Assembly (NCBI RefSeq): GCF_000504205.1
Contig: NZ_AZAJ01000001.1
Coordinates: forward strand, 2,826,879-2,890,878
Reading direction: 5' to 3'
DNA length: 64,000 bases
From: Methanolobus tindarius DSM 2278
GTDB taxonomy: Archaea; Halobacteriota; Methanosarcinia; Methanosarcinales; Methanosarcinaceae
The notes beneath the pieces are model-generated. The model searched no databases. It was not told the DNA's origin and saw only the letters and a list, made by a program, of their open reading frames with translations. A program made the position numbers and the translations under genes. The number at the start of each line of letters is the position of its first letter. The first letter of the stretch is position 1. Shown here one piece after another: positions 9,173 through 19,180 of the stretch.

Positions 9173-9614
9173 ATCTGTTTTCTGCTCTTACCGTATTTGA
9201 TAATTTCAGTACGCTAAGCATGTATTCTATAACTGTATCTTAAATTAATACTAAAATCAGACAAATGCTATCAAAAATGCAAAGCTGAATCTCAATTTGT
9301 TATTGAAAGTATATACAGAAAAGTCATATAAAAAAGATTATTGTGTTTGCACGGGTGGTTGGGTTTAATGTATTTGGGGAGTGGGGTTTAAGTGTGGGAG
9401 TGGGTTTAGTGTATGAAAAGAGCCACCCGCGCATGAACAATTTAGTAAAGGCATAATTCTATTTATATCTTTTGTTTTGTCCTTGCACTTTTACTCAGAA
9501 GTAATTTTTTTACACACTTTATGATCAATATGGCATTTCTGTTTTTCCGGAATAAATATGGGATGAGAATATATAATAGAGAAACGTACTGTCAGTATCT
9601 CCGGAGCAATATTG
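9173..9614. other. Non-coding region with G-rich repeat inside an inverted repeat
   Basis: The first part is plain AT-rich sequence. At 9352-9429 a G-rich tract is enclosed by CGGGTGG (9352-9358) and CCACCCG (9423-9429). Between them are six runs of three or four G (9353, 9361, 9376, 9383, 9396, 9402) and a direct repeat GGGTTTAATGTAT / GGGTTTAGTGTAT. This is strikingly unlike the surrounding sequence and is compatible with a G-quadruplex or a small structured RNA. No gene is seen. Confidence 0.5.
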
Positions 9615-10520
9615 ATGGTAGAAGACATTGGAACACTCGTTCGAAAGGGATTTGGAACATGGACTGGCAATCTCAACCTGTGTGTGCCATTCATATTGAA
9701 AATAGTGACATCTATTCTCTTTTTCATGTTTTCTGTGGGATTATTCACGATACTATTCATTGTTCCTGCAATGTCAGATACAGTAGATCCGGCAAACATG
9801 ACACAGGATGAAATGCTTGACCTTATGTATTCCGTATTCTATGAACACATGCTGTTTATAGTGATTTTCTCGATTGTCCTGTTTTTAATATACCTGGTAA
9901 TTGATGCTTTCATAATGGCCGGTGCTATTGGAATGGCCAAAGAGGCACTGGAAAAAGGACATACCAGTGTAAACACCATGATAACAACCGGAAAGAGGAA
10001 TTATATTAATCTTTTTTTTGTTAATATACTGATACTCTTGCTGATATTTGCAGGCGTAATATTCCTCGTGCCAGGTATTCTTTCCATAGATGATATCAGT
10101 ATTCTTCTTTCAAATCCTGATATGGCTGTTGCAAGCGTTTCATTGCTAGCTTTGGGTATAATCATATGGGCATTTTACATAATTATTATCAGCCTGTTGC
10201 TTTTCGCTGTAAATTACGTGCTTGTAGCCGATGAACTTGACCCTATAACTGCAATCGAAACAGGAGTATCATTTGTGCTGTCCAATAAGATGGCATCTGT
10301 TGGACTATGGTTGATTATTATGGGAATCTCATTTGTTCTCGGATTTATAGGACAAGTCACATCATATGTAGAAATACTTGCACAACTATGGTCACTGTTT
10401 GATCTTCTGCTGAGTACGGTAGTAATCCAGCCACTGATAACTGTATGGATTACACGTTTCTATCTTGACAGGACAGAAAGGAAATTGTATTCTTTTGAGG
10501 ATTACTTATTGTACGACTGA
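9615..10520 (+). CDS. Polytopic membrane protein of unknown function
   Basis: A 301-residue membrane protein with about six predicted segments and an N-terminal amphipathic part (RKGFGTWTGNLNL). The layout resembles archaeal DUF-type membrane proteins related to the membrane domain of glycerophosphodiester phosphodiesterases, but I cannot assign a function. ATG 9615 follows GGAG at 9603-9606. Its 3' end overlaps the convergent ncsA gene by 19 bases. Confidence 0.75.
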   Translation: MVEDIGTLVRKGFGTWTGNLNLCVPFILKIVTSILFFMFSVGLFTILFIVPAMSDTVDPANMTQDEMLDLMYSVFYEHMLFIVIFSIVLFLIYLVIDAFIMAGAIGMAKEALEKGHTSVNTMITTGKRNYINLFFVNILILLLIFAGVIFLVPGILSIDDISILLSNPDMAVASVSLLALGIIIWAFYIIIISLLLFAVNYVLVADELDPITAIETGVSFVLSNKMASVGLWLIIMGISFVLGFIGQVTSYVEILAQLWSLFDLLLSTVVIQPLITVWITRFYLDRTERKLYSFEDYLLYD

Positions 10521-11434
10521 TCTCGTTTTAGAAGTTTACATGCCTGGCAGACATTCTCAGTGCATGCCTGGCCGCATATAATGCACTTTTGAAGTCCTTC
10601 CTGAGGATATTCTCTTCCAAGTATTCCTGAAACCTTGTCAAAACCACTTAAAAGTGCATACTTAGTACCGGGGTGTTTCACTTCGAATTCATTCAGCATT
10701 GCTCTTATTTCTTTTCTCATGGCCTCATGTGCATATGGACACCCGCCAAATCCAAGGGGAAGATCATGAAGATAAGCATAAAGAGCAATCTCTTTTTCAG
10801 GTATATGTCTCAGTGGCTTCATCCTGAGAACCAATCCTTCAAGTTCCTTGGGAGGAGCAAGTCTGACCATACGGGAAACGTCACCTTTCAGGTGATTTAA
10901 CAAAATAGTCTGTGCTTCATCGTCCAGATTGTGGCCAATTGCAAGTTTTGTGGCTCCGACTTCAAGTGCAATCTTATTAATTAGTGATTTTCGAAGTACA
11001 CCACAATAGCTGCATGCCCCTTTTTCTCTCTTCTGGGGTGCAATCTTATCCATGGTGGTGTCATATTCATCTCTGAATGAGCGGACAATGTGTCTGACAC
11101 CAAGTTTAGATGTAAGTTCCCGTGCAGATTCAATAGTATCAGGACGATAGCCTGCAATTCCTTCATCTATGGAAATTCCCACAAGCTCAATATCAGGTCT
11201 TTTTCCAAATAATTTATGAAGAATATAGAGTGTTGTACTACTATCCTTGCCACCGCTCAGTCCAATGGCTATGACTTCATTTCTCTTGATGCTGTAATGT
11301 TTTCTGATGGTAAGTTTTATCTTACGTTCAACATCCTCTATGAAATGCTTCCGGCAAAGGTGCATTCCGGAATATTTCTGGAAAATAATTGCATCATTGT
11401 TGCATTTATTGCATTTGATCGTTTTTGAATCCAT
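10502..11434 (-). CDS. ncsA: tRNA 2-thiolation protein, NcsA/TtuA family
   Basis: A 310-residue ATP-pyrophosphatase that thiolates uridine in tRNA, using an archaeal ubiquitin-like sulfur carrier. An N-terminal zinc finger (CNKC, then C and H near 27-30) precedes the PP-loop GLSGGKDS at about 58-65. Catalytic/cluster cysteines are in ACSYC and GGCPYA, and a C-terminal zinc finger has CIIC...C...CQAC. Length and domain order match the TIGR00269 group. It stands alone, overlapping the convergent membrane protein gene at its 3' end. Confidence 0.93.
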   Translation of the reverse strand: MDSKTIKCNKCNNDAIIFQKYSGMHLCRKHFIEDVERKIKLTIRKHYSIKRNEVIAIGLSGGKDSSTTLYILHKLFGKRPDIELVGISIDEGIAGYRPDTIESARELTSKLGVRHIVRSFRDEYDTTMDKIAPQKREKGACSYCGVLRKSLINKIALEVGATKLAIGHNLDDEAQTILLNHLKGDVSRMVRLAPPKELEGLVLRMKPLRHIPEKEIALYAYLHDLPLGFGGCPYAHEAMRKEIRAMLNEFEVKHPGTKYALLSGFDKVSGILGREYPQEGLQKCIICGQACTENVCQACKLLKRDQSYNK

Positions 11435-11595
11435 TATTTATGCACATGAAATCTTATTATATAAAATTGTCCTGGCAATTTAACTCCTCCCAATTATTGG
11501 TAAGCTCTTATAATTGCAAATATATTTTAGATCCAAATCATAAAAATTAAGTATTACTCTAATAATTCTGGGCAAAAGCATTCAGGAAACTAATA

Positions 11596-12948
11596 ATGTC
11601 GCCACTAACAGAGGTATCCATATTCACATTCCTATTATCAGTATTTGCAGGTTATTTCCTTGGAGTTATATCAGGCCTTATTCCGGGGATACACACCAAT
11701 AATTTTGCACTGGTTTTGCTGACGTTTTCTCCGTTTCTCTCCGAACATGGTCTGCCTCTAATCTGTGTAGCAGCAATGATTCTGGCAAATTCGCTTTCAC
11801 ATACCTTCCACGACATAATTCCTGCAATATTTCTGGGTGCTCCGGGCGATGACCTGGCACTTGCAGTATTGCCCGGGCACACATTATTGCTTGAAGGCAG
11901 GGGAGCAGAAGCAATACGTTTGTCTGCTCTTGGAAGCGCAGGATCTGTGGCTCTGGCCCTTATTACTGCATATCCGCTTTCCATGGCATTCAGTTCTGTT
12001 TATCCTTTTATTCAGGAATACATTGCCTGGATTCTGGTTCTTGTTGTTTTAATCATGGTATTTACAGAAAAAGGAGAACCTGGCAAACAAGGTCTGCTTC
12101 AAAGGATGAGATATCCCTTAAGTGCGTTACTTGTATTCATGCTCTGTGGATTTCTTGGTGTTTTTGCATTCGATAAAGAAAGTCTCATGCACCCATTTCT
12201 GTCAATAGGTGAACCTTCAATACTGCTTCCTCTTTTGAGCGGTCTTTTCGGTTCATCCCAACTTATCATCAGTCTGATGTCCCAGCCCCTGATACCTTAT
12301 CAGTTTAAATCAAGAATGGAACTTGAGAGAAAACGTATCATCAGGGCAATTGTAGTAGGCGGAACTTCCGGTTCACTTGTAGCCTGGTTGCCTGGTGTGT
12401 CTTCATCAATCGCCACAGTGTTTGCACGTCTTTTCATAAAAGAGGATTTTGACAGAAGTCTGGATACTTCACCAGATGATAACTTTTCAACTGACAGCGT
12501 AACAGATTCAGCAAAGGAATTCATAGTTTCTATTTCAGGTGTAAACACCTGCAATGCAATTTTTGGCTTGCTGGCTCTGGTGGTAATAGGCAAATCCCGC
12601 AGTGGTGCCATGGTGGCTATAAATGAACTTCTTGGAGGTATTGATCTTAATCCTCCTCTGGTTATTCTTTTTCTTCTTGCAATCTCACTGACCGCTATAC
12701 TGTCTTATTATTCCACGGTCTTTTTAGGAGATAATATCCATCGACTGCTTTATGGTTTTGATTATTCTATAATCTGTTATGCCGTACTTGCACTTTTGTT
12801 TTTCATGTGCCTTGCATTCACAGGTCTTTTTGGTCTGATGGTATTTCTGATAGCAACTCCAATAGGAATGCTCCCGTCATTTATGGGTATAAGGAAATCA
12901 CACTCAATGGGGGTTATTATATTGCCTGTGATACTTTACTTCATCTAA
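11596..12948 (+). CDS. TctA-like (COG1784/DUF112) membrane protein
   Basis: A 450-residue protein with about ten to twelve membrane segments. The repeated motifs GLIPGIHTNNFAL and GAPGDDLALAVLPGH, and the second-half copies WLPGVSSSIA and SGVNTCNAIFGL, are the archaeal version of the tripartite tricarboxylate transporter large subunit. No small TctB or binding protein lies nearby, so the archaeal protein probably works alone; its substrate is unknown. It is transcribed alone from an AT-rich promoter. Confidence 0.85.
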   Translation: MSPLTEVSIFTFLLSVFAGYFLGVISGLIPGIHTNNFALVLLTFSPFLSEHGLPLICVAAMILANSLSHTFHDIIPAIFLGAPGDDLALAVLPGHTLLLEGRGAEAIRLSALGSAGSVALALITAYPLSMAFSSVYPFIQEYIAWILVLVVLIMVFTEKGEPGKQGLLQRMRYPLSALLVFMLCGFLGVFAFDKESLMHPFLSIGEPSILLPLLSGLFGSSQLIISLMSQPLIPYQFKSRMELERKRIIRAIVVGGTSGSLVAWLPGVSSSIATVFARLFIKEDFDRSLDTSPDDNFSTDSVTDSAKEFIVSISGVNTCNAIFGLLALVVIGKSRSGAMVAINELLGGIDLNPPLVILFLLAISLTAILSYYSTVFLGDNIHRLLYGFDYSIICYAVLALLFFMCLAFTGLFGLMVFLIATPIGMLPSFMGIRKSHSMGVIILPVILYFI

Positions 12949-12980
12949 TCTGGATTCACTAGATTTGAAAAAATAAATTA

Positions 12981-13346
12981 TTATTCTGATACTACTGTGT
13001 CATCATGGGAATATGCAGGAGAGCAGCAACAGAGGAACCTGAGTTCATTTTCTCCTGTGTTTGTGATATTATGTAGTGTTCCCGGAGAGATACAGACTGA
13101 ATCCCCGGATTTTACTTCAATAGTCTCGTGTCCAAGTGTAAGTATTCCTGTGCCTTCCAGGATATGATATATCTCTTCTGTCAAATTATGGCTGTGTAAA
13201 AGAGTGGAATTGCCAGGTGTAACTCTGGCTTCTGCAAGGCTCTGAGAAAAATTCCCATGAACCAGAGGATGGATCAGTTCTCTTATAACAGAGCCATCTT
13301 TTGTAATATAAGCCTCAACCTTGTCACAGGAACTCATTATCGGCAT
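12981..13346 (-). CDS. Cupin-domain protein
   Basis: A 121-residue single-domain cupin. Motif 1 is seen in HSHNLTEEIYHILEG and motif 2 in PGTLHNITNTG, giving the expected metal ligands (two His, Glu and a later His). The closest functional annotations are mannose-6-phosphate isomerase-like cupins, but substrate cannot be told. It starts five bases after the cooC-like gene, so the two form an operon. Confidence 0.88.
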   Translation of the reverse strand: MPIMSSCDKVEAYITKDGSVIRELIHPLVHGNFSQSLAEARVTPGNSTLLHSHNLTEEIYHILEGTGILTLGHETIEVKSGDSVCISPGTLHNITNTGENELRFLCCCSPAYSHDDTVVSE

Positions 13347-13351
13347 ATGGT

Positions 13352-14122
13352 CTATTCCTCTTTCTCAAAACCTGAGATTATTTCAAGCATATTATTCTTG
13401 ATATCAGTTACAGAATCGACCCATTTACCTCCAACATCAATAGGTGAAAGGCCGTTGAAGTCAGCTTCTACAAGATCGGGATCATATGGTATCTGGCCAA
13501 GGACAGGAATTCCAAGCTCTTCCAGCTTTGGTTTAATGTTAGCGGAAGTTCCCTTGTTAATGACTGCTGCAAGATGTTGAATCTCTATTCCTTCTGAAAG
13601 TTCCTTAATCCTCTGGGCAGTTTCAATGGAACGCATACCAGGTTCCACAACAACTATCATAAGGTCAATTCCACGTGTGGTCCCTCTTCCCAGATGTTCG
13701 ATACCTGCTTCCATGTCAAGTATTACAGCGCTGCTGTCCTTGAGGACAACATGTCTGAGGAATGCTTTCAAAAACGCTGAGGCAGGACACATGCAACCGC
13801 TTCCACCTCTTTCCACAGTTCCCATTACAAGCATTTTGACATTATCAGGTCCAACAACACCAAACTTATCAACAACATCATCAACTTTCGGGTTGAACTT
13901 GAACATGCCTCCTTTTTCTCCGGCTCTCTCTTCAATGAGGTCCTTGTAATCGGTAAGAGGTTTCGGAGCATTCTCTATTCCAAGGGATGAAGCCAGATTC
14001 ATATCAGCATCCGCATCAATGGCAAGCACATCATAACCATCCCTTGCCAGCATTCTTGCCAGAGTTCCGGATAGTGTTGTCTTGCCAACTCCGCCTTTTC
14101 CCGTGACTGCAATTTTTACCAT
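13352..14122 (-). CDS. cooC: CooC-like nickel/CO dehydrogenase maturation ATPase
   Basis: A 256-residue MinD/ParA-class ATPase. The deviant Walker A (GKGGVGKTT) is at residues 8-16, DADADMNLASSLG follows, and a CxC motif (GCMCPASAF) lies near the middle, the proposed Ni/Zn-binding dimer interface. CooC inserts nickel into the C-cluster of carbon monoxide dehydrogenase, which methanogens need in acetyl-CoA synthase. No CODH gene lies in this window, so the partner is elsewhere. It is co-transcribed with a cupin gene. Confidence 0.9.
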   Translation of the reverse strand: MVKIAVTGKGGVGKTTLSGTLARMLARDGYDVLAIDADADMNLASSLGIENAPKPLTDYKDLIEERAGEKGGMFKFNPKVDDVVDKFGVVGPDNVKMLVMGTVERGGSGCMCPASAFLKAFLRHVVLKDSSAVILDMEAGIEHLGRGTTRGIDLMIVVVEPGMRSIETAQRIKELSEGIEIQHLAAVINKGTSANIKPKLEELGIPVLGQIPYDPDLVEADFNGLSPIDVGGKWVDSVTDIKNNMLEIISGFEKEE

Positions 14123-14183
14123 GCTCAGAACTGAGAATTTATGTGAATTATATTTTCCGGTTACAGAGGGAAAAAGGAGAGTT

Positions 14184-15020
14184 CTAAATCTCCTTCACTA
14201 TCCTGAATCCAAGCACATATGATGTGCTGTCAGCATCAAGGCTGCCGCGGAAAGAACTTTTACAGATATTAGGTCCGTCCATAAGGCTTCCGCCTTTTCC
14301 TACACGATTTATACTATTCTCATCTTCCCAGGCTGTTCCATCTGTCGGAGCACCATCATAATTGTCATGCCAGGTGTCCTGTACCCATTCCCATACATTG
14401 CCATGCATGTCATAAAGTCCCCATGAGTTGGCTTTTTTCTCTCCCACTGAATGGGTTGTTCCATTGGCATTTATAGCACACCAGCCGTAAGAATCAGACC
14501 AGCCGTATTCATCCAGATCGGTGGCTTCATTTGTAAACGAAAAATCCGTGTCATTTCCGGCCTTGCATGCATATTCCCATTCAGCTTCGGTTGGAAGACG
14601 ATACCTGTCAGTATTTTCCATTTCATTCAGTTTGCTAATAAATTCCTGTGCATCATACCATGAAACCTGCTCTACAGGAAGTTCATCTCCTTCAAAGAGT
14701 GAAGGACTGGTTCCCATGACAGCTTTCCATTGTGCTTGTGTGACTTCGTATTTTCCCATGTAGAATGAATTTTCAATACTGACTTCATGTGCCGGGTCAT
14801 CAAAAGCAACTAGTGGAGTTGAGTCAGAACCCATGTAAAAATTGCCAGAGGGAATCAGGACGAGATCCATTCCTATGGAATTGCTGATTTCCTGTTCCAA
14901 TTCGTTACTTGTACTATCATTTGTAACACAGCCTGATAATAAAATCACAGAAATTGATAGTACAAAAACAGATATGAGTTTCACAACGTTTTTTCTTGCC
15001 AGGAATTTCAAACAGAACAC
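14184..15020 (-). CDS. SUMF1/FGE-sulfatase-domain lipoprotein
   Basis: A 278-residue exported protein with a hydrophobic N-terminus and lipobox (LLSGC, Cys about 31), then a full formylglycine-generating-enzyme-like domain. Motifs include GMDLVLIPSGNFYMGS, YEVTQAQWKAVMG, RLPTEAEWEYACKAG, LYDMHGNVWEWVQD and a C-terminal GFRIVKE. FGE enzymes activate sulfatases, but many lipid-anchored members have other or unknown roles; no sulfatase is present here. The gene ends in TAG. GTG start. Confidence 0.88.
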   Translation of the reverse strand: MFCLKFLARKNVVKLISVFVLSISVILLSGCVTNDSTSNELEQEISNSIGMDLVLIPSGNFYMGSDSTPLVAFDDPAHEVSIENSFYMGKYEVTQAQWKAVMGTSPSLFEGDELPVEQVSWYDAQEFISKLNEMENTDRYRLPTEAEWEYACKAGNDTDFSFTNEATDLDEYGWSDSYGWCAINANGTTHSVGEKKANSWGLYDMHGNVWEWVQDTWHDNYDGAPTDGTAWEDENSINRVGKGGSLMDGPNICKSSFRGSLDADSTSYVLGFRIVKEI

Positions 15021-15186
15021 CTATCACACACGATTCTAAAAATCGTATATATAGGTATTCTAATGAGTTTGTATTCCTGTCTATTCTTTACTAAGCTACT
15101 ATTTATGGTCTATAGTTGTTTTCACTTTTATACAAACTATATAGCTACCTTAATAGTAACTCTTAACTCTTGTATCCATTGGGATT

Positions 15187-15924
15187 TTATTCTATGGTGC
15201 TTACAAGCTGAAGCATTTCATCAATTTCATTTTCACCATCAATTGAGAACACGGTCCCGTTTATAATTCCTGCATCAACTGTATATGCTCCGTCAGGAAC
15301 GAATCCCATCACAAAAGTGCTGGACTCATCATTTGAGAATGAAGTAAAAAATCCCATCATTTTCATTCCGGATTCTGTGGAGTTGCCGGAAGCGGTGAAT
15401 ATCTTTACAACAGTTTCCGTACCATCGTCCAATGTTATTGTACGTGTGGAAGATTCCTGTGTGTTTTCAATATCATTATTTTCCCGAATTTCATTCATTC
15501 TGCTGTCCATTATTTTTGAAACCAGTTCAGTTGGCAGTTGTGCTCCGGAAGGTAATGAAAGGCGATATGTAATAATCTGTGCACTCAGGCTTTCAGGTAT
15601 ATCTATGGAAACCGGAAGATTGTTATCTTCTTTGAATTCCAGGACCTGCTCATTGATGTCCGATGTAAGCCTGTCATTATGATATTTGACAGTTGCAGAA
15701 TTGAAAACTATTGATGTTGTCTCTGTAATGTTTTGCTCAAGAGATTTTTCCTCCATGGATATTTGTGACCATCCATAAGCTTCAAGTGCAGCATCATCTA
15801 TTGTTGCAGGTGTGGTCTGTGCGGTTTCAAGACATCCGGAAATAAATAAAGCAGTAACTGTCATTATTGCCACTATTATAAGTATAAATAATCTTTTTTT
15901 ATGCTGGAGCAAAACTATCACCAA
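15187..15924 (-). CDS. Predicted lipoprotein (possibly DUF6517-like)
   Basis: A 245-residue exported lipoprotein (lipobox LFISGC). The mature part has an AYGW element, a repeating beta-strand pattern and two 'fitness' segments (TETTSIVFNSATVKYHN and TFVMGFVPDGAYTV). The layout resembles archaeal DUF6517 lipoproteins, but this is a weak match. No function is known. GTG start in an AT-rich promoter region shared with the CDF gene. Confidence 0.7.
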   Translation of the reverse strand: MVIVLLQHKKRLFILIIVAIMTVTALFISGCLETAQTTPATIDDAALEAYGWSQISMEEKSLEQNITETTSIVFNSATVKYHNDRLTSDINEQVLEFKEDNNLPVSIDIPESLSAQIITYRLSLPSGAQLPTELVSKIMDSRMNEIRENNDIENTQESSTRTITLDDGTETVVKIFTASGNSTESGMKMMGFFTSFSNDESSTFVMGFVPDGAYTVDAGIINGTVFSIDGENEIDEMLQLVSTIE

Positions 15925-16050
15925 TAACCGTATGTATCTATTAATATATTAACCCACTTAGTCTTAAATAATGTTGGGTCCCCTTCTTTTTATAGATGCA
16001 AAAATCATATAGTTTATATTGTTGATGGTTAATAACCATATAGATAATAG

Positions 16051-16932
16051 ATGTATGATATTGAATCACGTTTCAGGCAGATAAGAAATGTAATGATCTA
16101 TATTCTGTTCCTGAACCTTGCCGTTTCTTTTGCAAAGATTGCATACGGAATGTATACCAATGTCCTGAGTATGCAGTCTGACGGTTATCATTCTCTTTTT
16201 GATGGTGTTTCAAATATAGTAGGCCTTATAGGTATACAGATTGCAGCCAAGCCACCTGACAAGGAACACCCCTACGGTCATCGCAAGTTTGAGACTCTGG
16301 CATCCATAGTAATAGCAGTTATACTTGCAGTTGTAGCTTTTGAGATTGTGCATTCCGCTTTTAATAGGTTTGGAACCGGAAGTACACCAGAAGTAACTGT
16401 AATTAGTTTTGCAGTAATGCTTGGAACAATGTGTGTCAATTACGGTGTGACAACTTACGAGCGCAGGAGAGGTATTGAACTTAACAGTGAAGTTCTTCTT
16501 GCAGATTCTGCTCACACTAAAAGTGATATCTATGTTTCACTTTCAGTTATTATCGGCCTTGTAGCCATCCATCTGGGATACCCATTTATTGATCCGATTG
16601 TTTCTGTTTTAATAGCACTGGTCATATTGCATGCAGGAGCAGAGATAATCCTCCATAGTGTGTCAATTCTGGCTGATGAGTCACAGATAGATACTGAGAA
16701 AATAGCAAACGTTGTTAGAAATGTAGAAGGTGTCATCGATTGCCATAAAATAAGAACCCGTGGTCCTCCGGGGAATGTTTTTGTTGATCTGCATGTAGAG
16801 GTTGATCCTGAAATGACAACATACAAGTCACATACCATATCCCATATTGTGCAATACAGGATCAGGGAAAATTTTGATGGAATAGAGGATGTTCTTGTCC
16901 ATATAGAGCCGGCTCACACTCGGTCGGTATAA
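16051..16932 (+). CDS. Cation diffusion facilitator family metal transporter
   Basis: A 293-residue protein with six predicted membrane segments and a C-terminal cytoplasmic ferredoxin-like domain. The two intramembrane HxxxD sites are present (YHSLFDG near residue 51 and SAHTKSD near residue 155). The DKEHPYGHRKFE loop is characteristic of the MamB/FieF type. It probably exports Zn, Fe or Mn by proton antiport; the metal cannot be told. It lies 25 bases before aroC, so they may be co-transcribed. Confidence 0.92.
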   Translation: MYDIESRFRQIRNVMIYILFLNLAVSFAKIAYGMYTNVLSMQSDGYHSLFDGVSNIVGLIGIQIAAKPPDKEHPYGHRKFETLASIVIAVILAVVAFEIVHSAFNRFGTGSTPEVTVISFAVMLGTMCVNYGVTTYERRRGIELNSEVLLADSAHTKSDIYVSLSVIIGLVAIHLGYPFIDPIVSVLIALVILHAGAEIILHSVSILADESQIDTEKIANVVRNVEGVIDCHKIRTRGPPGNVFVDLHVEVDPEMTTYKSHTISHIVQYRIRENFDGIEDVLVHIEPAHTRSV

Positions 16933-16957
16933 ATAGTATCAAGAGGTCTATACAATT

Positions 16958-18052
16958 ATGCCAGGAAATTCATTCGGACATTCTTTCAGAATAACAACAT
17001 GGGGTGAATCGCATGGAAAAGCCCTTGGAGTCGTTGTTGACGGCATACCTGCAGGACTTGAACTTTCAGAAGAGGATATTCAAAAAGATCTTGACAGGCG
17101 AAGACCGGGCCAGAGCGAAGTTTCAACACCTCGTTCCGAATCTGATTCTGTAGAGATCCTGTCCGGTGTAATTGATGGAACAACAACCGGAATGCCGGTT
17201 TCCATGATGGTCTGGAACAAGAATGCAAAATCCAGTGCATATGATTACATAAAGAACATCCCAAGACCGGGACATGCGGATCTTGCTTATACTGAAAAAT
17301 ATGGTATCCGTGATCACCGAGGTGGTGGAAGGTCATCGGGCAGGGAAACCATCGGCAGGGTTGCCGGAGGTGCTGTTGCCAGGAAACTCCTGTCACAGAA
17401 AGGAGTTGAGGTTTTTGCTCATGTAACAGAACTTGGTGGTGTAAAAGCAAAATCACTCTCATTTGAGGAAATACGCAGCAACGTTGATAGCAATGTTGTA
17501 CGCTGTGCTGACCCGGAAGCTGCTGAAAAAATGCTGGAGCAGGTAAACAAAGCCCGTTTTGAAGGTGACAGTATCGGTGGTATTGTGGAAATTATTGCTA
17601 CCGGTGTTCCGGCAGGACTTGGTGAACCAGTATTTGACAAACTGGATGCGGATATTGCCTGTGCAATGATGGGGATAGGAGCTGTAAAGGGTGTTGAGAT
17701 TGGTGCAGGTTTTGAATGTGCCGGAATGAAAGGCAGCCAGATGAATGATCCTATTAGACTCAATAATGGAAAGGTAACTCCTGCAGAGAACAACGCCGGC
17801 GGAATCACGGGTGGAATATCTACAGGGATGCCTGTGGTCTGCAGGATAGCAGTAAAACCCACTCCTTCCATATCAAAGTCCCAGAAAAGTGCTGATATGG
17901 ATGGAATGAAAGAAATCGATGTAGAAATACATGGCCGCCATGACCCGACAATCCCGCCAAGAATGGTTCCGGTTGCAGAGTCAATGATGGCACTTGTGCT
18001 TGCAGATCATATGATCAGGAGTGGACGTATTGGTCCTGACTCCCTTCTATGA
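16958..18052 (+). CDS. aroC: Chorismate synthase
   Basis: A 364-residue FMN-dependent enzyme converting EPSP to chorismate, the last step of the shikimate pathway. The signatures GESHG near the N-terminus, DRRRPGQ, the loop ending [15 protein letters not shown], and the C-terminal [16 protein letters not shown] are intact. Length is normal. ATG follows AGAGG. No other aro gene is in the window. Confidence 0.97.
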   Translation: MPGNSFGHSFRITTWGESHGKALGVVVDGIPAGLELSEEDIQKDLDRRRPGQSEVSTPRSESDSVEILSGVIDGTTTGMPVSMMVWNKNAKSSAYDYIKNIPRPGHADLAYTEKYGIRDHRGGGRSSGRETIGRVAGGAVARKLLSQKGVEVFAHVTELGGVKAKSLSFEEIRSNVDSNVVRCADPEAAEKMLEQVNKARFEGDSIGGIVEIIATGVPAGLGEPVFDKLDADIACAMMGIGAVKGVEIGAGFECAGMKGSQMNDPIRLNNGKVTPAENNAGGITGGISTGMPVVCRIAVKPTPSISKSQKSADMDGMKEIDVEIHGRHDPTIPPRMVPVAESMMALVLADHMIRSGRIGPDSLL

Positions 18053-18097
18053 TTTTCCACCAGAATTTGATTATAATTCGATTTTCATTATTCATTT

Positions 18098-19015
18098 TTA
18101 GTTGATGGGGAGATATCCAATCTCTTTGATTATTACTTGTCCCTGTTCACTCAGTACATAGTTTATATACTCTCCAATTTCCCCTTCTGGTTCACCGTTA
18201 GTGTAATACTGAAGTGGTCTTGCCAATGGATATTCTCCTTGCAGGATTGATTCCTGCTCCGGATGGAAAACTCCTTCTGAGGTTTCAAGGCCAAGCATTT
18301 TCACGCTACTATCAGCATAAGCCAGTCCTATATAACCAATGGCTGCACTATCTGATGCAACAGTCTGTACAATAGCTTCCGTATTTGGTTCGGTCACCGC
18401 TTTAGAACTGTAGTCTTCATCTTCAAGTACGTGTTCTTTGAAAAAAGCGTAAGTTCCTGAACTGGTATCGCGCACAAGCACTTCAATTTCTTCATCCTGG
18501 CCACCAAGCTCTTTCCAGTTAGTAACTTCTCCGGTATAGATTTTTTTCAGTTGCTCAATAGTTAAACTGTCAAATGAGTTATTTTTATTGACTATAACTG
18601 CAATTCCATCCCATCCGATGACTGTTTCTACAGGATTTATTCCTTTATCTATGGCACTTTCAATTTCAGTATCTTTTATTTTTCTTGATGCCATGGCAAT
18701 CTCCACTTCTCCTTCAATAAAACTGGCAATTCCAAGGGATGATCCTCCTCCAATAACAATTATCTTATTTTCAGGATATAGCTCCATGAAAGATTCAGAT
18801 TCAGCTATTGAAACCGGTAAAATGGTGTCAGAGCCTTTAATGAAGATCTCATTTAAAGTAGTGTCTGTGCTATCAGCCGTGTAATTATTTTGATTGCTTG
18901 ATATCGTATTTTTTATATTTTCATCATTGTTTTGTCCGTATAATGAAAATAAAGATATCAATATGAATAATGCTATTATAATGGCAAATATTGTGTAGTT
19001 TTTATTTTGAGACAA
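18098..19015 (-). CDS. Membrane-anchored phosphate-binding protein, PstS-like
   Basis: A 305-residue protein with one N-terminal membrane segment (about 8-26) without a lipobox cysteine, then a PstS-type periplasmic binding domain. Phosphate-site signatures include IKGSDTILPVS, GGGSSLGIASF, the GWDGIAVIVN strand, and RDTSSGTYAFF. It has no permease genes beside it. It is divergent from the PhnD-like gene at 19181, and the 165 bases between them are a shared promoter region. It could be an extra binding subunit for the Pst permease at 27.4 kb, or a sensor. TTG start. Confidence 0.9.
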   Translation of the reverse strand: MSQNKNYTIFAIIIALFILISLFSLYGQNNDENIKNTISSNQNNYTADSTDTTLNEIFIKGSDTILPVSIAESESFMELYPENKIIVIGGGSSLGIASFIEGEVEIAMASRKIKDTEIESAIDKGINPVETVIGWDGIAVIVNKNNSFDSLTIEQLKKIYTGEVTNWKELGGQDEEIEVLVRDTSSGTYAFFKEHVLEDEDYSSKAVTEPNTEAIVQTVASDSAAIGYIGLAYADSSVKMLGLETSEGVFHPEQESILQGEYPLARPLQYYTNGEPEGEIGEYINYVLSEQGQVIIKEIGYLPIN

Positions 19016-19180
19016 TTAACACACCCATTATTTAGATAATCGTTTCGATATATAAATACTGTCAATTTATGATAAACAGGTGATTTTATATAGTTTCAAT
19101 CCCAGTTTAAATAAATTATGTTGCGTAATATAATTATGTAGGTATTTTTAAATATCAATTAAGACTGTTGGGATACTGAT

